A stretch of DNA of 64,000 nt from Mediterranea massiliensis (GCA_015060685.1 SUXZ01000014.1:1-64000), one strand, 5' to 3'; counted from the first letter of the stretch, positions 7,550 to 16,447 are shown. Made by a program: numbers and translations. Notes: generated by a model not told the origin, from the letters alone.

Positions 7550-9684
7550 AAAGGCTCATTTTACTTCTTTTCTCACTTTGTTGCCTCTTGCCGGCACAAG
7601 CCGATGAGGGCATGTGGATGTTGGCTAACCTGAATAAGAAGGTTCGTCGTGACATGAAGGAGCGAGGACTGGAAATGTCGTTGAAGCAACTGTTTCATCC
7701 AAAGAAGGCTTCACTGAAGGATGCCATTGTCAGTTTCGGTGGTTTCTGTTCGGGGGTGGTGGTGAGCGAAGAGGGCCTGTTGCTGACCAATCATCATTGC
7801 GGATTCAGTAGTGTGCAGCAACACTCGTCGACGGCTCACGACTATTTGCAGGATGGCTTTGTGGCCCGCAATAGGGAGGAAGAGCTTTCTTGTCCCGAGC
7901 TTTATGCCCGCTTCTTAGTGAGTCAGGAAGATGTAACCAAACGGGTATTGGCCGAAGTGACGCCAACGATGGATGAGGCCAAGCGAACGGCCGTCATCGA
8001 CTCTATGGTGTACTTGATAGAAGAGGAGGCTTACCGCAAAGATACCACGTTAGTTGCTATGGTAGATGCCTATTATGGCGGCACGGAGTTTTGGCTTTCC
8101 ACTTATCGCGACTATAACGATGTGCGGTTGGTATATGCTCCGCCTACTTCGGTGGGTAAGTTCGGATGGGATACCGACAACTGGATGTGGCCGCGTCATA
8201 CGGGCGATTTCTGTGTGTTCCGCATTTATGCCGATGCTGACAACCAACCGGCCGACTATTCTCCCGACAACCGTCCGTATCGTCCGCGCTATGTGGCACC
8301 TGTCTCGGTGGAGGGCTATCGGGAAGGCGATTTCTGCATGACCATCGGCTATCCGGGTAGCACCGAACGCTACCTCTCTTCTTATGGCATCGAAGAGATG
8401 ATGCTGACGCAAAACCAGGCACAAATTGATGTCAGGGGAGTGAAGCAGGCTATTTGGGAGCGCGCTATGGATAGGAGTGACAGTATCCGGATAAAGTATG
8501 CCTCCAAGTACGACGAAAGTTCCAACTACTGGAAGAACAGCATCGGCATGAACCGCTCCATTAAACAACTGAAGATTTTGGAGAAAAAGCGGGCGGCCGA
8601 ACAGGAACTTCTTCGATGGATTCGGCAAAATCGTACTGCCGATGAATCTTCGTTGCTCCATCTCTTTACCGATTTGGAACTGAATTACGAGGCCCGTCGC
8701 GAAGGGTATAGGGCACAGGCCTATCTGTTGGAGGCCTTCTTCAATGCTGCCGAACTTTTCCCCTTGGCCTTGGCGATACTGAACCTGGATATCGACGGTG
8801 ATGAGCAACAGTTGCAATCGGCCGTCAAGGAGATTACGAATATCTATGCCGACTACGACAAGGAACTGGATAAGGAGGTGTTTGTGGCCATGCTGGACAC
8901 CTATCGAAAGCAGGTTCCTACAGAGTATCTGCCAATGTTTTATCTGATAATCGATGGCCGGCACGCGGGCAGTGCGCAGGCATTTGCCGACTCAATCTAC
9001 CAGCACACTGCACTGACCGATATCGGGGCACTGCACTCCCTCTTGCAACGCGATTCCACGTTCAATGCCTTCAATGATGCTGCAACGGATGTCTGTCTCG
9101 ACCTGTTAGTCTCGTATATGCAGTTGAATGCCAGTATGCAACAGACAACAGAGAAGATTCAGCAATCCGAACGCATGTTCTCCACCGCTATGCGCAGGAT
9201 GTATGCCGCCCGCAATTTCTATCCCGATGCCAACTCTACCATGCGCCTGAGTTTCGGCGCGGTAGCGGGTTATCAGCCGGCCGATGGGGTGGTGTACGAC
9301 TACTATACCACCACGCAAGGCATCTTGGAAAAGGAGAAGCGGCATAAGGGCGACAAGGATTTCTACGTACAGCCCGAAATACTCTCGTTGCTGCAGGGCG
9401 ATTTTGGCCGATTAGCCGATGAAAACGGCGAAATGCGCGTCTGCTTCATTACCGACAACGACATTACGGGAGGCAATAGCGGCAGTGCCATGTTCAACGG
9501 CAACGGCGAGCTGATAGGCTTGGCTTTCGATGGCAATTGGGAGGCCATGAGCAGCGACCTACAATACGAACCACACCTACAACGATGTATAGGTGTGGAT
9601 GTACGTTATATGCTATTCATTATCGAGCATTATGGTAATGCCAAGCATATTGTGGAAGAAATGATGTTTGGTAGTGATAAGTGA
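7546..9684 (+). CDS. S46 family dipeptidyl-peptidase, DPP7-type
   Basis: This exported serine exopeptidase should release dipeptides in the periplasm. It has a signal peptide (LILLLFSLCCLLPAQA), TNHHCG with the catalytic His (about 81-86), the DTDNWMWPRHTGDF block with the catalytic Asp (about 207-221), and GGNSGSAMF with the catalytic Ser (about 644). The residue 18 positions after that Ser is Gly (FDGNWE), as in DPP7, which prefers hydrophobic P1; DPP11 has Arg there. Its 712 residues are typical. The last residues SDK and stop come from the heptamer hairpin at 9672-9738. Confidence 0.93.
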   Translation: MKRLILLLFSLCCLLPAQADEGMWMLANLNKKVRRDMKERGLEMSLKQLFHPKKASLKDAIVSFGGFCSGVVVSEEGLLLTNHHCGFSSVQQHSSTAHDYLQDGFVARNREEELSCPELYARFLVSQEDVTKRVLAEVTPTMDEAKRTAVIDSMVYLIEEEAYRKDTTLVAMVDAYYGGTEFWLSTYRDYNDVRLVYAPPTSVGKFGWDTDNWMWPRHTGDFCVFRIYADADNQPADYSPDNRPYRPRYVAPVSVEGYREGDFCMTIGYPGSTERYLSSYGIEEMMLTQNQAQIDVRGVKQAIWERAMDRSDSIRIKYASKYDESSNYWKNSIGMNRSIKQLKILEKKRAAEQELLRWIRQNRTADESSLLHLFTDLELNYEARREGYRAQAYLLEAFFNAAELFPLALAILNLDIDGDEQQLQSAVKEITNIYADYDKELDKEVFVAMLDTYRKQVPTEYLPMFYLIIDGRHAGSAQAFADSIYQHTALTDIGALHSLLQRDSTFNAFNDAATDVCLDLLVSYMQLNASMQQTTEKIQQSERMFSTAMRRMYAARNFYPDANSTMRLSFGAVAGYQPADGVVYDYYTTTQGILEKEKRHKGDKDFYVQPEILSLLQGDFGRLADENGEMRVCFITDNDITGGNSGSAMFNGNGELIGLAFDGNWEAMSSDLQYEPHLQRCIGVDVRYMLFIIEHYGNAKHIVEEMMFGSDK

Positions 9685-9738
9685 TAAGCGTTTAGTGATA
9701 AACTACTCTCCTGACTGCTAATCGCTAATTACTAACCT
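9672..9738. repeat. Gene-less heptamer hairpin between convergent genes
   Basis: The left heptamers (TAGTGAT, AAGTGAT, AAGCGTT, TAGTGAT, AAACTAC; 9672-9706) face right heptamers CTAATCG, CTAATTA and CTAACCT (9718-9738) across 11 nt. The right arm ends exactly at the ahpF stop codon. This is the same repeat type as around the four-helix bundle gene but without an insert. It may act as a bidirectional terminator. Confidence 0.8.
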
Positions 9739-11301
9739 CTATATGACTCCTCTTGTTCTATCGTCGAAGGCTGATAAAGCTGCTTTAGCACCTTCGCCCA
9801 TGGCGATGATGATTTGCTTGTAGGGTACACTCGATACGTCGCCGGCTGCATATACGCCCGGTATGCTGGTGCGACAGGCGGCATCGATCTTGATTTCGCC
9901 GATGGGGGTGGTCTCCAAAGCTTCGCGGAAGGGTGCGCTATTGGCTGCCAAACCGATTTGTACAAAGATTCCGTCCAATGGATGCACCTCCTCTTCGCCA
10001 CTCTTGCGGTTCTTGACGCGGATACCTGTCACCTTTTCTCCGTTGCCCACCACTTCGGTTGTCTGCATCGAGGTGAATACCTCTACGTTTGGCAGGCTAT
10101 AGAGCTTCTTTTGTAATACTTGGTCGGCCTTCAGGTTGTCCAGAAACTCGTAAACGGTTACTTTGCTGCAGATGCCGGCCAAATCGATAGCAGCTTCGAT
10201 GCCTGAGTTGCCACCACCAATCACCGCCACATGTTTGCCTTGATAGAAAGGGCCGTCGCAATGGGGGCAGAAGGCTACACCGCGGCCGATGTATTCGGCT
10301 TCGCCGGGCACATTCAGTCTGCGCCAACTTGCTCCTGTTGCAATGATGATAGCCGGTGCCGAGAATGTTTCGCCTCCATGAGCCATAATCAGCTTTTGTG
10401 ACTCTTGCAATAGGGCGCTCTCGATGTTTCGTTCCTCGAACAACTCGATGGGGTAGTGATTCATGTGGCTACGTAGGTCATTGGCCAATTGTGCGCCAGT
10501 TGTTTGTGGCACTGAAATGAGGTTCTCAATGCCTACCGTCTCTTTCACCTGTCCACCGATGCGTCCGGCCACTACACCAACGTGCAATCCCTTGCGTGCC
10601 GAGTAGATGGCTGCCGATGAACCGGCAGGGCCTCCACCGATTACCAACACGTCGAATTCGCGATGGATTGGCGCATTTTCGCTGTTTGGCTCGCTACCGA
10701 ATCGTTCTTCCAGCTTCTGTAATAACTCGCCCAACGAGCCGCGTCCCATGTGCAGCATCTCGCCGTTGGCATAGACTGCCGGCACGGCTTGGACATTCAG
10801 CTTGTTTACCTCTTCCTGGAAGAGCGCGCCATCTACCATTTCGTGCGTCAGGTCGGGCTTCAGCAACGCCATGATGTTGAGTGCCTGTACCACGTCGGGA
10901 CAGTTGGTGCAGGTCAGCGACACATAGGTTTGCAAACGGATGTCGCCTTTCAGTGCTTTGATGCGTCTGCAGATAGCCTCGTCGGGCAGGTTCTTTCCTT
11001 TGCCATCGGCATTGAGCACTGCAAGCAAGAGCGAAGTGAACTCATGTCCGTTGGGGATGCCTCGGAAGGTTATGCCAGTCTCAATTCCATCCTTCAAGAT
11101 AGAGAATTCAAGACTGTTATCCTGAAACGTCTGGTTGTATTCGTTTGCCAAGTGATCGGAGCATGAAGCGAAATCGTTCAGGAATTGACGCATCTCTTCT
11201 GCTTCGCTACGGTGGCTATCTGCGATTAGTCTGAAAGTATAATGTGCATCGAGATTCTTGAATATCTCTCGTACTTGTTGAAGGATGGATTGATCTAACA
11301 T
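9739..11301 (-). CDS. ahpF: Alkyl hydroperoxide reductase subunit F
   Basis: AhpF is the NADH-dependent flavoprotein disulfide reductase that recharges AhpC. The 520 residues match the family (E. coli 521). The N-terminal double-thioredoxin-fold domain has CTNC (131-134), the FAD site is GGGPAG (222-227), the thioredoxin-reductase-like centre is CPHC (345-348), and the NADH site is GGGNSG. It lies 52 nt downstream of ahpC on the same strand and forms an operon with it. Its stop abuts the heptamer hairpin. Confidence 0.97.
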   Translation of the reverse strand: MLDQSILQQVREIFKNLDAHYTFRLIADSHRSEAEEMRQFLNDFASCSDHLANEYNQTFQDNSLEFSILKDGIETGITFRGIPNGHEFTSLLLAVLNADGKGKNLPDEAICRRIKALKGDIRLQTYVSLTCTNCPDVVQALNIMALLKPDLTHEMVDGALFQEEVNKLNVQAVPAVYANGEMLHMGRGSLGELLQKLEERFGSEPNSENAPIHREFDVLVIGGGPAGSSAAIYSARKGLHVGVVAGRIGGQVKETVGIENLISVPQTTGAQLANDLRSHMNHYPIELFEERNIESALLQESQKLIMAHGGETFSAPAIIIATGASWRRLNVPGEAEYIGRGVAFCPHCDGPFYQGKHVAVIGGGNSGIEAAIDLAGICSKVTVYEFLDNLKADQVLQKKLYSLPNVEVFTSMQTTEVVGNGEKVTGIRVKNRKSGEEEVHPLDGIFVQIGLAANSAPFREALETTPIGEIKIDAACRTSIPGVYAAGDVSSVPYKQIIIAMGEGAKAALSAFDDRTRGVI

Positions 11302-11353
11302 AATGAATAGGGGATTGAGTTGATAGTTAAATTGAGAATGTCTCTGAAATTAA

Positions 11354-11920
11354 TTAGATTTTGCCTACAAGGTCGATGCTGGGCTTCAAGGTTTCGCCAC
11401 CTTGCTTCCACTTGGCTGGGCAAACTTCGCCCGGATGGCTGGCTACAAACAGAGCGGCTTCTACCTTGCGGACCAATTCGTCGGCATTGCGACCGATGCT
11501 GTTGTCTTGAATTTCGGCAATCTTTACTTTTCCTTCAGGATTTACCAAGAAGGTGCCGCGATAGGCCATACCATCTTCTTCGCTCATTACGCCGAAGCCA
11601 CGGCTGATAACGCCAGTTGGGTCGGCCAACATGGGATAGTTGATTTTGCGAATGCTTTCTGATGCATCGTGCCATGCTTTGTGTACAAAGTGAGAGTCGG
11701 TGCTTACTGAATATACCTCTACGCCTAAGCTTTGTAACTTTTCGTATTTCTCGGCAAGGTCAACCAACTCGGTTGGACATACGAAAGTAAAGTCGGCAGG
11801 ATAGAAGAAGAAGATAGCCCACTTGCCTTTTACGTCTTCGCTTGATACTGTCTTGAAAGCTCCGTTGTGATACGCTTGAACTTTGAACTCGGGCATTTGT
11901 GCATTGATAATCGGTGTCAT
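11354..11920 (-). CDS. ahpC: Alkyl hydroperoxide reductase subunit C (2-Cys peroxiredoxin)
   Basis: AhpC reduces hydrogen peroxide and organic peroxides. The peroxidatic Cys is Cys48 in FTFVCPTEL and the resolving Cys is Cys167 in GEVCPAKW, counted from ATG 11920. I prefer that start (MTPIINAQ, 188 aa, the normal length) over the in-frame ATG at 11926. The promoter -7 box lies at 12007-12014, giving a leader of about 75-80 nt. An OxyR-like dyad is found upstream. ahpF follows in the same operon. Confidence 0.96.
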   Translation of the reverse strand: MTPIINAQMPEFKVQAYHNGAFKTVSSEDVKGKWAIFFFYPADFTFVCPTELVDLAEKYEKLQSLGVEVYSVSTDSHFVHKAWHDASESIRKINYPMLADPTGVISRGFGVMSEEDGMAYRGTFLVNPEGKVKIAEIQDNSIGRNADELVRKVEAALFVASHPGEVCPAKWKQGGETLKPSIDLVGKI

Positions 11921-12006
11921 AATCATTTTGTTTTAAAGGGTTATTACTTGTTTTATTACTATATTCTTGCTTTGTCGTTGCAGGTTGTTTCCCTGTTTCG
12001 ACATTG

Positions 12007-12014
12007 CAAAAATA
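12007..12014 (-). promoter_or_regulatory. ahpC -7 box
   Basis: TATTTTTG on the minus strand fits TAnnTTTG. No clear TTTG lies 19 nt upstream, as expected for an activator-dependent promoter. A direct repeat ATTTCCGATT (12022-12031 and 12040-12049) occupies the -33 region. Confidence 0.6.
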
Positions 12015-12067
12015 TAGCAGAATTTCCGATTAAAACAATATTTCCGATTGAAAGGTTTTATGGCCCG

Positions 12068-12082
12068 ATAGATGTTTTCTAT
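12068..12082. promoter_or_regulatory. Candidate OxyR half-operator upstream of ahpC
   Basis: ATAG-N7-CTAT is the dyad form of one OxyR half-operator. It sits about 54-68 nt upstream of the ahpC -7 box and overlaps the oxyR stop codon. Assignment is by motif and position only. Confidence 0.4.
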
Positions 12083-13008
12083 AAGGTGGCTTGAGAGACC
12101 CTGAGCTTGAGCATTTCGCGCGGCACAGCTCCTTGAATTTCAGCGATTATGGTTTGTAATAATGTCTGGCGAATGTAGTTCTTGTTGGTCATCATAATGA
12201 GTTGGCGGGTGGGGACGGGAACGGCAAACGGGCGTACCAATCTTTTTTGTGCTTCGCTCATCTGCATTACGGCCAGTTCGGGGATAAAGGTCACGCCACG
12301 TCCGCTTTCCACCATGCGCATAAAGGTCTCCATGCTACCCAGGCGGTAGGTCAGTTGGCTGTTTTGTGCTGGTTTCAGTTGGCAGAACTTCACCAACTGG
12401 TCGCGAAAGCAGTGTCCTTCGTCAAGCAGCCAGAGTTGGTTGCTTGTTGCCAGGTCGGAAGTGCGTATCTTCTCTTTTTCGAATAGCGGATCCTCCTCGG
12501 CAATGTAGGCATAGTATTGCTCATAAAAGAGGTGGTTGATGGTGTACTCTTCGAAATCGGGCATGTTGGCTAAGATTCCGGCATCAATATCGCCCGTTAG
12601 CAATGCTTGCTTAATGTCAGAGGTCTTCATCTCGCTGACACGAATGTCCAACTTAGGAAATTTCTTTTCCAAGGTAGGAAAGAATCTTGGTAGCAAATAG
12701 GGGGCAATGGTAGGCAAGATGCCCAATCGGAACACTCCGCTTACCTCCTGTTGTGCTTCTTGGATGAGGCTTTTAATCCGTCCGGCCTGTACCAGCACTT
12801 CGCGTGCTTGTTCTATGATTTGTTGGCCAATGGGTGTAATGCCAATGGGTTGACGATTGCGTTCGAAGATTTTCGTTCCCAATTCTTCTTCCAATTTTTG
12901 AATCATGGCACTCAGCGTGGGTTGTGTCACGTTGCATTGTTCGGCCGCCTTGCCAAAGTGGCGCAATTGGTCGAGGGCGAGGATGTATTCCAATTGTTGC
13001 AGAGTCAT
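12079..13008 (-). CDS. oxyR: Hydrogen-peroxide sensor, LysR-type regulator OxyR
   Basis: The 309-residue LysR-type regulator has an N-terminal winged HTH (YILALDQLRHFGKAAEQCNV) and a C-terminal sensor domain. The two redox cysteines are at 200 and 209 in GHCFRDQLVKFC, matching E. coli Cys199 and Cys208 in position and spacing, so it is a true OxyR. ATG 13008 is chosen because the upstream ATG at 13038 lies inside the -7 box. It sits just upstream of ahpC in the same direction, with the ahpC promoter in the 158-nt gap, and is the expected activator of ahpCF. Confidence 0.95.
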   Translation of the reverse strand: MTLQQLEYILALDQLRHFGKAAEQCNVTQPTLSAMIQKLEEELGTKIFERNRQPIGITPIGQQIIEQAREVLVQAGRIKSLIQEAQQEVSGVFRLGILPTIAPYLLPRFFPTLEKKFPKLDIRVSEMKTSDIKQALLTGDIDAGILANMPDFEEYTINHLFYEQYYAYIAEEDPLFEKEKIRTSDLATSNQLWLLDEGHCFRDQLVKFCQLKPAQNSQLTYRLGSMETFMRMVESGRGVTFIPELAVMQMSEAQKRLVRPFAVPVPTRQLIMMTNKNYIRQTLLQTIIAEIQGAVPREMLKLRVSQATL

Positions 13009-13035
13009 ACGAAAACGTTGTAAGTTATGCTTATG

Positions 13036-13043
13036 CAAAGATA
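13036..13043 (-). promoter_or_regulatory. oxyR -7 box
   Basis: TATCTTTG on the minus strand gives a start of transcription near 13029 and a leader of about 20 nt. It rules out the ATG at 13038 as start. Confidence 0.7.
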
Positions 13044-13108
13044 GAAAATATCAATGAAGGTTTGTCGTTAAATATCCTTAATATGATACTCAATTCTTAC
13101 TTTTCTGC

Positions 13109-13116
13109 TACTTTTG
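13109..13116 (+). promoter_or_regulatory. -7 box of the DUF2752 gene
   Basis: TACTTTTG matches TAnnTTTG and lies 18 nt before ATG 13135. A possible TTG start at 13114 falls inside the box and is rejected. Confidence 0.65.
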
Positions 13117-13134
13117 CTTAAAAGTTTGTTCTTG

Positions 13135-13491
13135 ATGAAGATACGAATAGTCTATTTGCTGCTTGGCATCCTGGTCTTGTGCTTGTTGGCATGCCTTATC
13201 GACGAACGATGGATGCTTCCTTGCTTGTTTCATCGCCTCACGGGGTGGGATTGCCCTTTGTGCGGTGGCCAGCGGATGTTGCGTGCATTGCTGCATGCCG
13301 ATTTCCGTGCCGCTTTCGCCTTGAATCCATTCCTGATGTGTAGCCTTCCGCTCTATTTGCTTTGGGTGGTTTGTTATATTAAGCCGAAGATTTTGCAACA
13401 TTCTTCCGTTATTTCCCGTTTATGTAGCGATTCAGCATTTTTTATCTATATATTTATTGCTTTACTTTGGGGTATAATCAGAAATATATAA
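13135..13491 (+). CDS. DUF2752 membrane protein
   Basis: The 118-residue protein has three predicted membrane helices and the DUF2752 signature: LFHRLTGWDCPLCGGQRM with the CPLCGG motif, followed by FRAAFALNPF. The cysteines suggest a metal or redox site in the membrane. The family is widespread in Bacteroidetes and has no established biochemical function. The promoter of the next gene overlaps its stop codon. In this phylum it often precedes a small integral-membrane gene, as here. Confidence 0.85.
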   Translation: MKIRIVYLLLGILVLCLLACLIDERWMLPCLFHRLTGWDCPLCGGQRMLRALLHADFRAAFALNPFLMCSLPLYLLWVVCYIKPKILQHSSVISRLCSDSAFFIYIFIALLWGIIRNI

Positions 13492-13496
13492 ATTTG
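13466..13496 (+). promoter_or_regulatory. Promoter of the frameshifted membrane gene
   Basis: TTTG at 13466-13469 and TAAATTTG at 13489-13496 are separated by exactly 19 nt, a near-ideal Bacteroidetes promoter. It overlaps the end of the DUF2752 gene. Confidence 0.75.
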
Positions 13497-13523
13497 CATA
13501 ACGATTAATCAATTATAATTATT

Positions 13524-14290
13524 ATGGAAACGTACAATTATCAATCTCAATTTACTGTTGGTGGTGTGATAGATGAAGCATGGGCGTTGACCAAGAAGCA
13601 TTTTCCCGTGTTTTTGCTGCTGACAATTTTATCAAGTATTGTTTCGGGCATATTTCAGTATGCTTATTATGGCCCTTATTTCGAACTCTTGCACTGAGCA
13701 ATATCGATTCCAACATCACGGAAGAAGAGTGGATGAATATGATGGTAGCAAATGGCGAAGTCTGGAATTGGGTTGGCAGAATTTCGATAGTAGGTATTAT
13801 TGTCTTTCTGGTAAGTAATTATCTGGTGGTAGTAGGTGGTCGTATGTTGCATGCTGCTGTCTATAACGAAAGAGTGGATATGACCGCTGAATTTAAAAAT
13901 GCTCGCCACACTTTCTTGTTCTATCTTGGCACTTGGATTGTATATTTGGTGATTGTAACAATCGGTTCGTTCCTTTGCATTTTGCCAGGTATCTTTTTGG
14001 CGGTTCGCTTTATGTTTGCTCCGATGATTGCCATTAATCATCCCGAATTAACGTTTAGTGAAGCCTTTACACGCTCTTGGCAAATGACTAAAGGACATTT
14101 CTGGAAACTATTGGGCTTGGGTATTCTTGCAGTTCTGATAAATATCCTTGGCATTATTTGTTGTTGTGTCGGTTATTTATTGACGATTGTCATTACTTAT
14201 ATGATGTACGGATATGCATATAAGTTGCTCTATCCAGTAGAACTCGAGCCGGTTGTGGAAGCTGTTCCAACTGCTGAAGCCGAAATGTAA
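13524..14290 (+). pseudogene. Integral membrane protein gene with a frameshift
   Basis: The natural start is ATG 13524 (METYNYQSQFTVGGVIDEAW), well placed behind the promoter. That frame stops at 13695-13697 after 57 codons. The remainder (SNIDSNITEEEW onward, with four hydrophobic helices and HARHTFLF-like loops typical of DUF975/GPDPase-membrane-type proteins) lies in a different frame to 14290. Loss of one base around 13686-13688 explains the break. The longer frame from 13580 starts in out-of-frame sequence and is not a real start. It may be a true mutation or a sequencing error. Confidence 0.75.
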
Positions 14291-14310
14291 GCTATACGAT
14301 ATGTAAATAA

Positions 14311-14338
14311 AAAGCCCCTCGACAGGAGGGGCTTTTTT
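14311..14338. terminator. Bidirectional terminator
   Basis: An 8-bp GC-rich stem (14313-14320 with 14326-14333) has a 5-nt loop, with A runs before and T runs after. It serves the membrane gene on the plus strand and the DEAD-box gene on the minus strand. Confidence 0.85.
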
Positions 14339-14352
14339 GTTGGTACTATCTG

Positions 14353-16233
14353 TTATTTCTTCTTTCCTTTTTTCATTGGCTTGGCCCAGCCATCTTCTTC
14401 GAAGTTGGGTTCGGGTCCCTTCAACCATTTGCTGTTTTCGGGAGCAAAGAACTGCTTCCAATCATCCTTACGTCCGCGTGCTTTGGTGTATCCACGCTCT
14501 TCGCGACTGGGTTTCTTGGCTTTCGGCTCTCTTGTCGGCTCTTTATTCTCCTTTTTTCTCTTTGGCTTGGCCGATTCCTTTTCCGGACGGTTGTTGGCCT
14601 TCTCTTCCCCTTTCTCTTCCGAAATCTCTACCACCACCTTACGGCCATGGAACTTGGCATTCTTCAGTGCTTTTACCACGAGTTTGGCATCCTCTTCGCG
14701 CACTTCGAAGAACGAGAAGTTCAGCATCAGGTCGATGCGTCCGGTTTCCACCCGCTTGTGTGTGTGCTGGTTCAGCAGGTCGAGCATATCGTAGGGGCGG
14801 AAGTTGTCCTTCTTACCCAGGTTGATAAACAAACGTGCAAATCCCTTTTCGGCCTTGCGACTACGTCCTTTTTTGCCCTTTTCATCGGCATTTTCCTTAC
14901 GTCCGGTGTCGGTTTTTATCTCTTCGCGGTCGCGGTAATAGTCGAGGAAGCGGTTGAACTCCAACGACACGATGCGCTTGATAAGGTCTTCTTTCGATAG
15001 CCATTCCAGTTTGCGATACACATCGTGCATAAATTCGCTGATTTCTTCCTCGTTTACCTTTACCTTTTCCAACTCGTCGATTACCTTGAAGAGTTGCTTT
15101 TGGCAGATTTGTTGGCTGGTGGGGATGGTACCCATTTCGAATTGCTTGCCAATGATTTTCTCTATTTGGCGCATCTTACCTTTTTCGCGCAGGTTGATGA
15201 TGGCGATAGAGGTACCTGTTTTTCCGGCGCGTCCGGTACGTCCGCTTCGGTGGGTGTAGCTCTCGGTGTCGTCGGGTAGGCCGTAGTTGATGACGTGTGT
15301 CAAGTCGTCCACATCCAGTCCGCGCGCAGCTACGTCGGTAGCAACCAAGAGTTGCAGGTTGCGGATGCGGAACTTCTGCATCACGGCATCGCGTTGTGCT
15401 TGGCTCAGTTCGCCGTGTAGTGTATCGGCATTATAGCCCTCTTGCATCAGTTTGTCGGCAATCTCTTGTGTCTCCTTGCGTGTGCGGCAGAAGATGATGG
15501 CGTATATGTCGGGATAGTAATCCACCACGCGCTTCAGCGCTTCGTACTTATCTTTGGCTTGTACGCAATAGGCGCGATGCTTTACGTTGGCGGTACTTTC
15601 GTTCTTGCGGCCGATGGTTATCTCCTTGGCATTGCGTAGGTAGTTCTTGGCGATGGCGGCAATTTCGGGGCTCATTGTTGCGCTGAACATCAGTGTATTG
15701 CGTTGCTCGGGTACTTGCTCAAGGATGGCATTGATGCTATCGGTGAATCCCATGTTCAGCATCTCGTCGGCTTCGTCCATCACTACGTTTTCGATGGTGG
15801 CAAGCGAAACTGTTTTGCGCTCCATCAGGTCAATCAGTCGGCCGGGAGTGGCTACGATGACGTGAACACCACGTTTCAAAGCGCGTATTTGACTTTCGAT
15901 GCTGCTTCCGCCATAAACGGGCAACACACGTAGGTCGTCGATGTACTTGGAGTAATCGTTCAGGTCGCCGGCAATCTGCAAGCAGAGTTCGCGGGTGGGG
16001 CAGAGGATGAGCGATTGCGGATGGCGTTGCTTCACGTCCACCTTTTGTAACAAGGGCAAGCCAAAGGCGGCTGTCTTGCCGGTGCCGGTTTGTGCCAGAG
16101 CTACTACATCGTTGTTTTCTCCTAACAGGTATGGGATGACGGCCTCTTGTACCGGCATGGGTTGCTCATAGCCCATCTCGCTGATGGCTTGGCAAATGGC
16201 GGGCGATACGCCCAATTCTTCGAAACTGTTCAC
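14353..16233 (-). CDS. DEAD-box RNA helicase with DbpA-type RNA-binding domain
   Basis: This ATP-dependent RNA helicase probably acts in ribosome assembly or cold-adapted RNA remodelling. It shows the Q motif, AQTGTGKT, TPGR, VMDEADEML, FSATMS, and HRSGRTGRAGKTG, followed by a DbpA/CsdA-like RNA-binding domain (FRPYDMLDLLNQ, GRIDLMLNFSFFEV) and a highly basic Lys/Arg-rich tail. GTG 16233 is chosen (626 aa): the frame is open to 16293, but that part lies upstream of the -7 box and translates the promoter. The gene carries one copy of the 78-bp promoter repeat. Confidence 0.93.
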   Translation of the reverse strand: MNSFEELGVSPAICQAISEMGYEQPMPVQEAVIPYLLGENNDVVALAQTGTGKTAAFGLPLLQKVDVKQRHPQSLILCPTRELCLQIAGDLNDYSKYIDDLRVLPVYGGSSIESQIRALKRGVHVIVATPGRLIDLMERKTVSLATIENVVMDEADEMLNMGFTDSINAILEQVPEQRNTLMFSATMSPEIAAIAKNYLRNAKEITIGRKNESTANVKHRAYCVQAKDKYEALKRVVDYYPDIYAIIFCRTRKETQEIADKLMQEGYNADTLHGELSQAQRDAVMQKFRIRNLQLLVATDVAARGLDVDDLTHVINYGLPDDTESYTHRSGRTGRAGKTGTSIAIINLREKGKMRQIEKIIGKQFEMGTIPTSQQICQKQLFKVIDELEKVKVNEEEISEFMHDVYRKLEWLSKEDLIKRIVSLEFNRFLDYYRDREEIKTDTGRKENADEKGKKGRSRKAEKGFARLFINLGKKDNFRPYDMLDLLNQHTHKRVETGRIDLMLNFSFFEVREEDAKLVVKALKNAKFHGRKVVVEISEEKGEEKANNRPEKESAKPKRKKENKEPTREPKAKKPSREERGYTKARGRKDDWKQFFAPENSKWLKGPEPNFEEDGWAKPMKKGKKK

Positions 16234-16263
16234 GTTCTGATTGATGTTTTTGTTTTCGGGGGA

Positions 16264-16294
16264 CAAAGATAGTGCAAGCCGAGAGGAGGACAAA
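16264..16294 (-). promoter_or_regulatory. DEAD-box gene promoter
   Basis: On the minus strand TTTG (16294-16291) and TATCTTTG (16271-16264) are 19 nt apart. The predicted transcript starts about 25 nt before GTG 16233. Confidence 0.8.
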
Positions 16295-16341
16295 ATAAAT
16301 CTATTTATTTTTCATTCCGAGGCGAAGCTTAGCTTATCTAA
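16264..16341 (-). repeat. 78-bp promoter-bearing repeat, resident copy
   Basis: This is the homologous partner of 4303-4380 in opposite orientation. It contains a complete -33/-7 promoter that drives the DEAD-box gene. Confidence 0.85.
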
Positions 16342-16416
16342 CAGATAGTGAAAAGCATAAATACTTCGTTTTAGTTGTAATTTAGTAATGCAATAATTGC
16401 AAATTATTAATAATAT

Positions 16417-16447
16417 TTTGAGTAAAGGTAAAAAACTACTACTTTTG
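16417..16447 (+). promoter_or_regulatory. Promoter of the 79-aa lipoprotein gene
   Basis: TTTG at 16417-16420 and TACTTTTG at 16440-16447 are spaced by 19 nt. The ATG follows 35 nt downstream. Confidence 0.75.

Noticed and set aside
13580-14290. Independent 236-aa membrane protein starting at 13580
   Set aside because: Its first ~35 residues are out-of-frame sequence of the true N-terminus; the promoter and family start point to 13524.
16234-16293. Longer N-terminus for the DEAD-box protein
   Set aside because: Those codons lie in and upstream of the -7 box, so they are not transcribed from this promoter.
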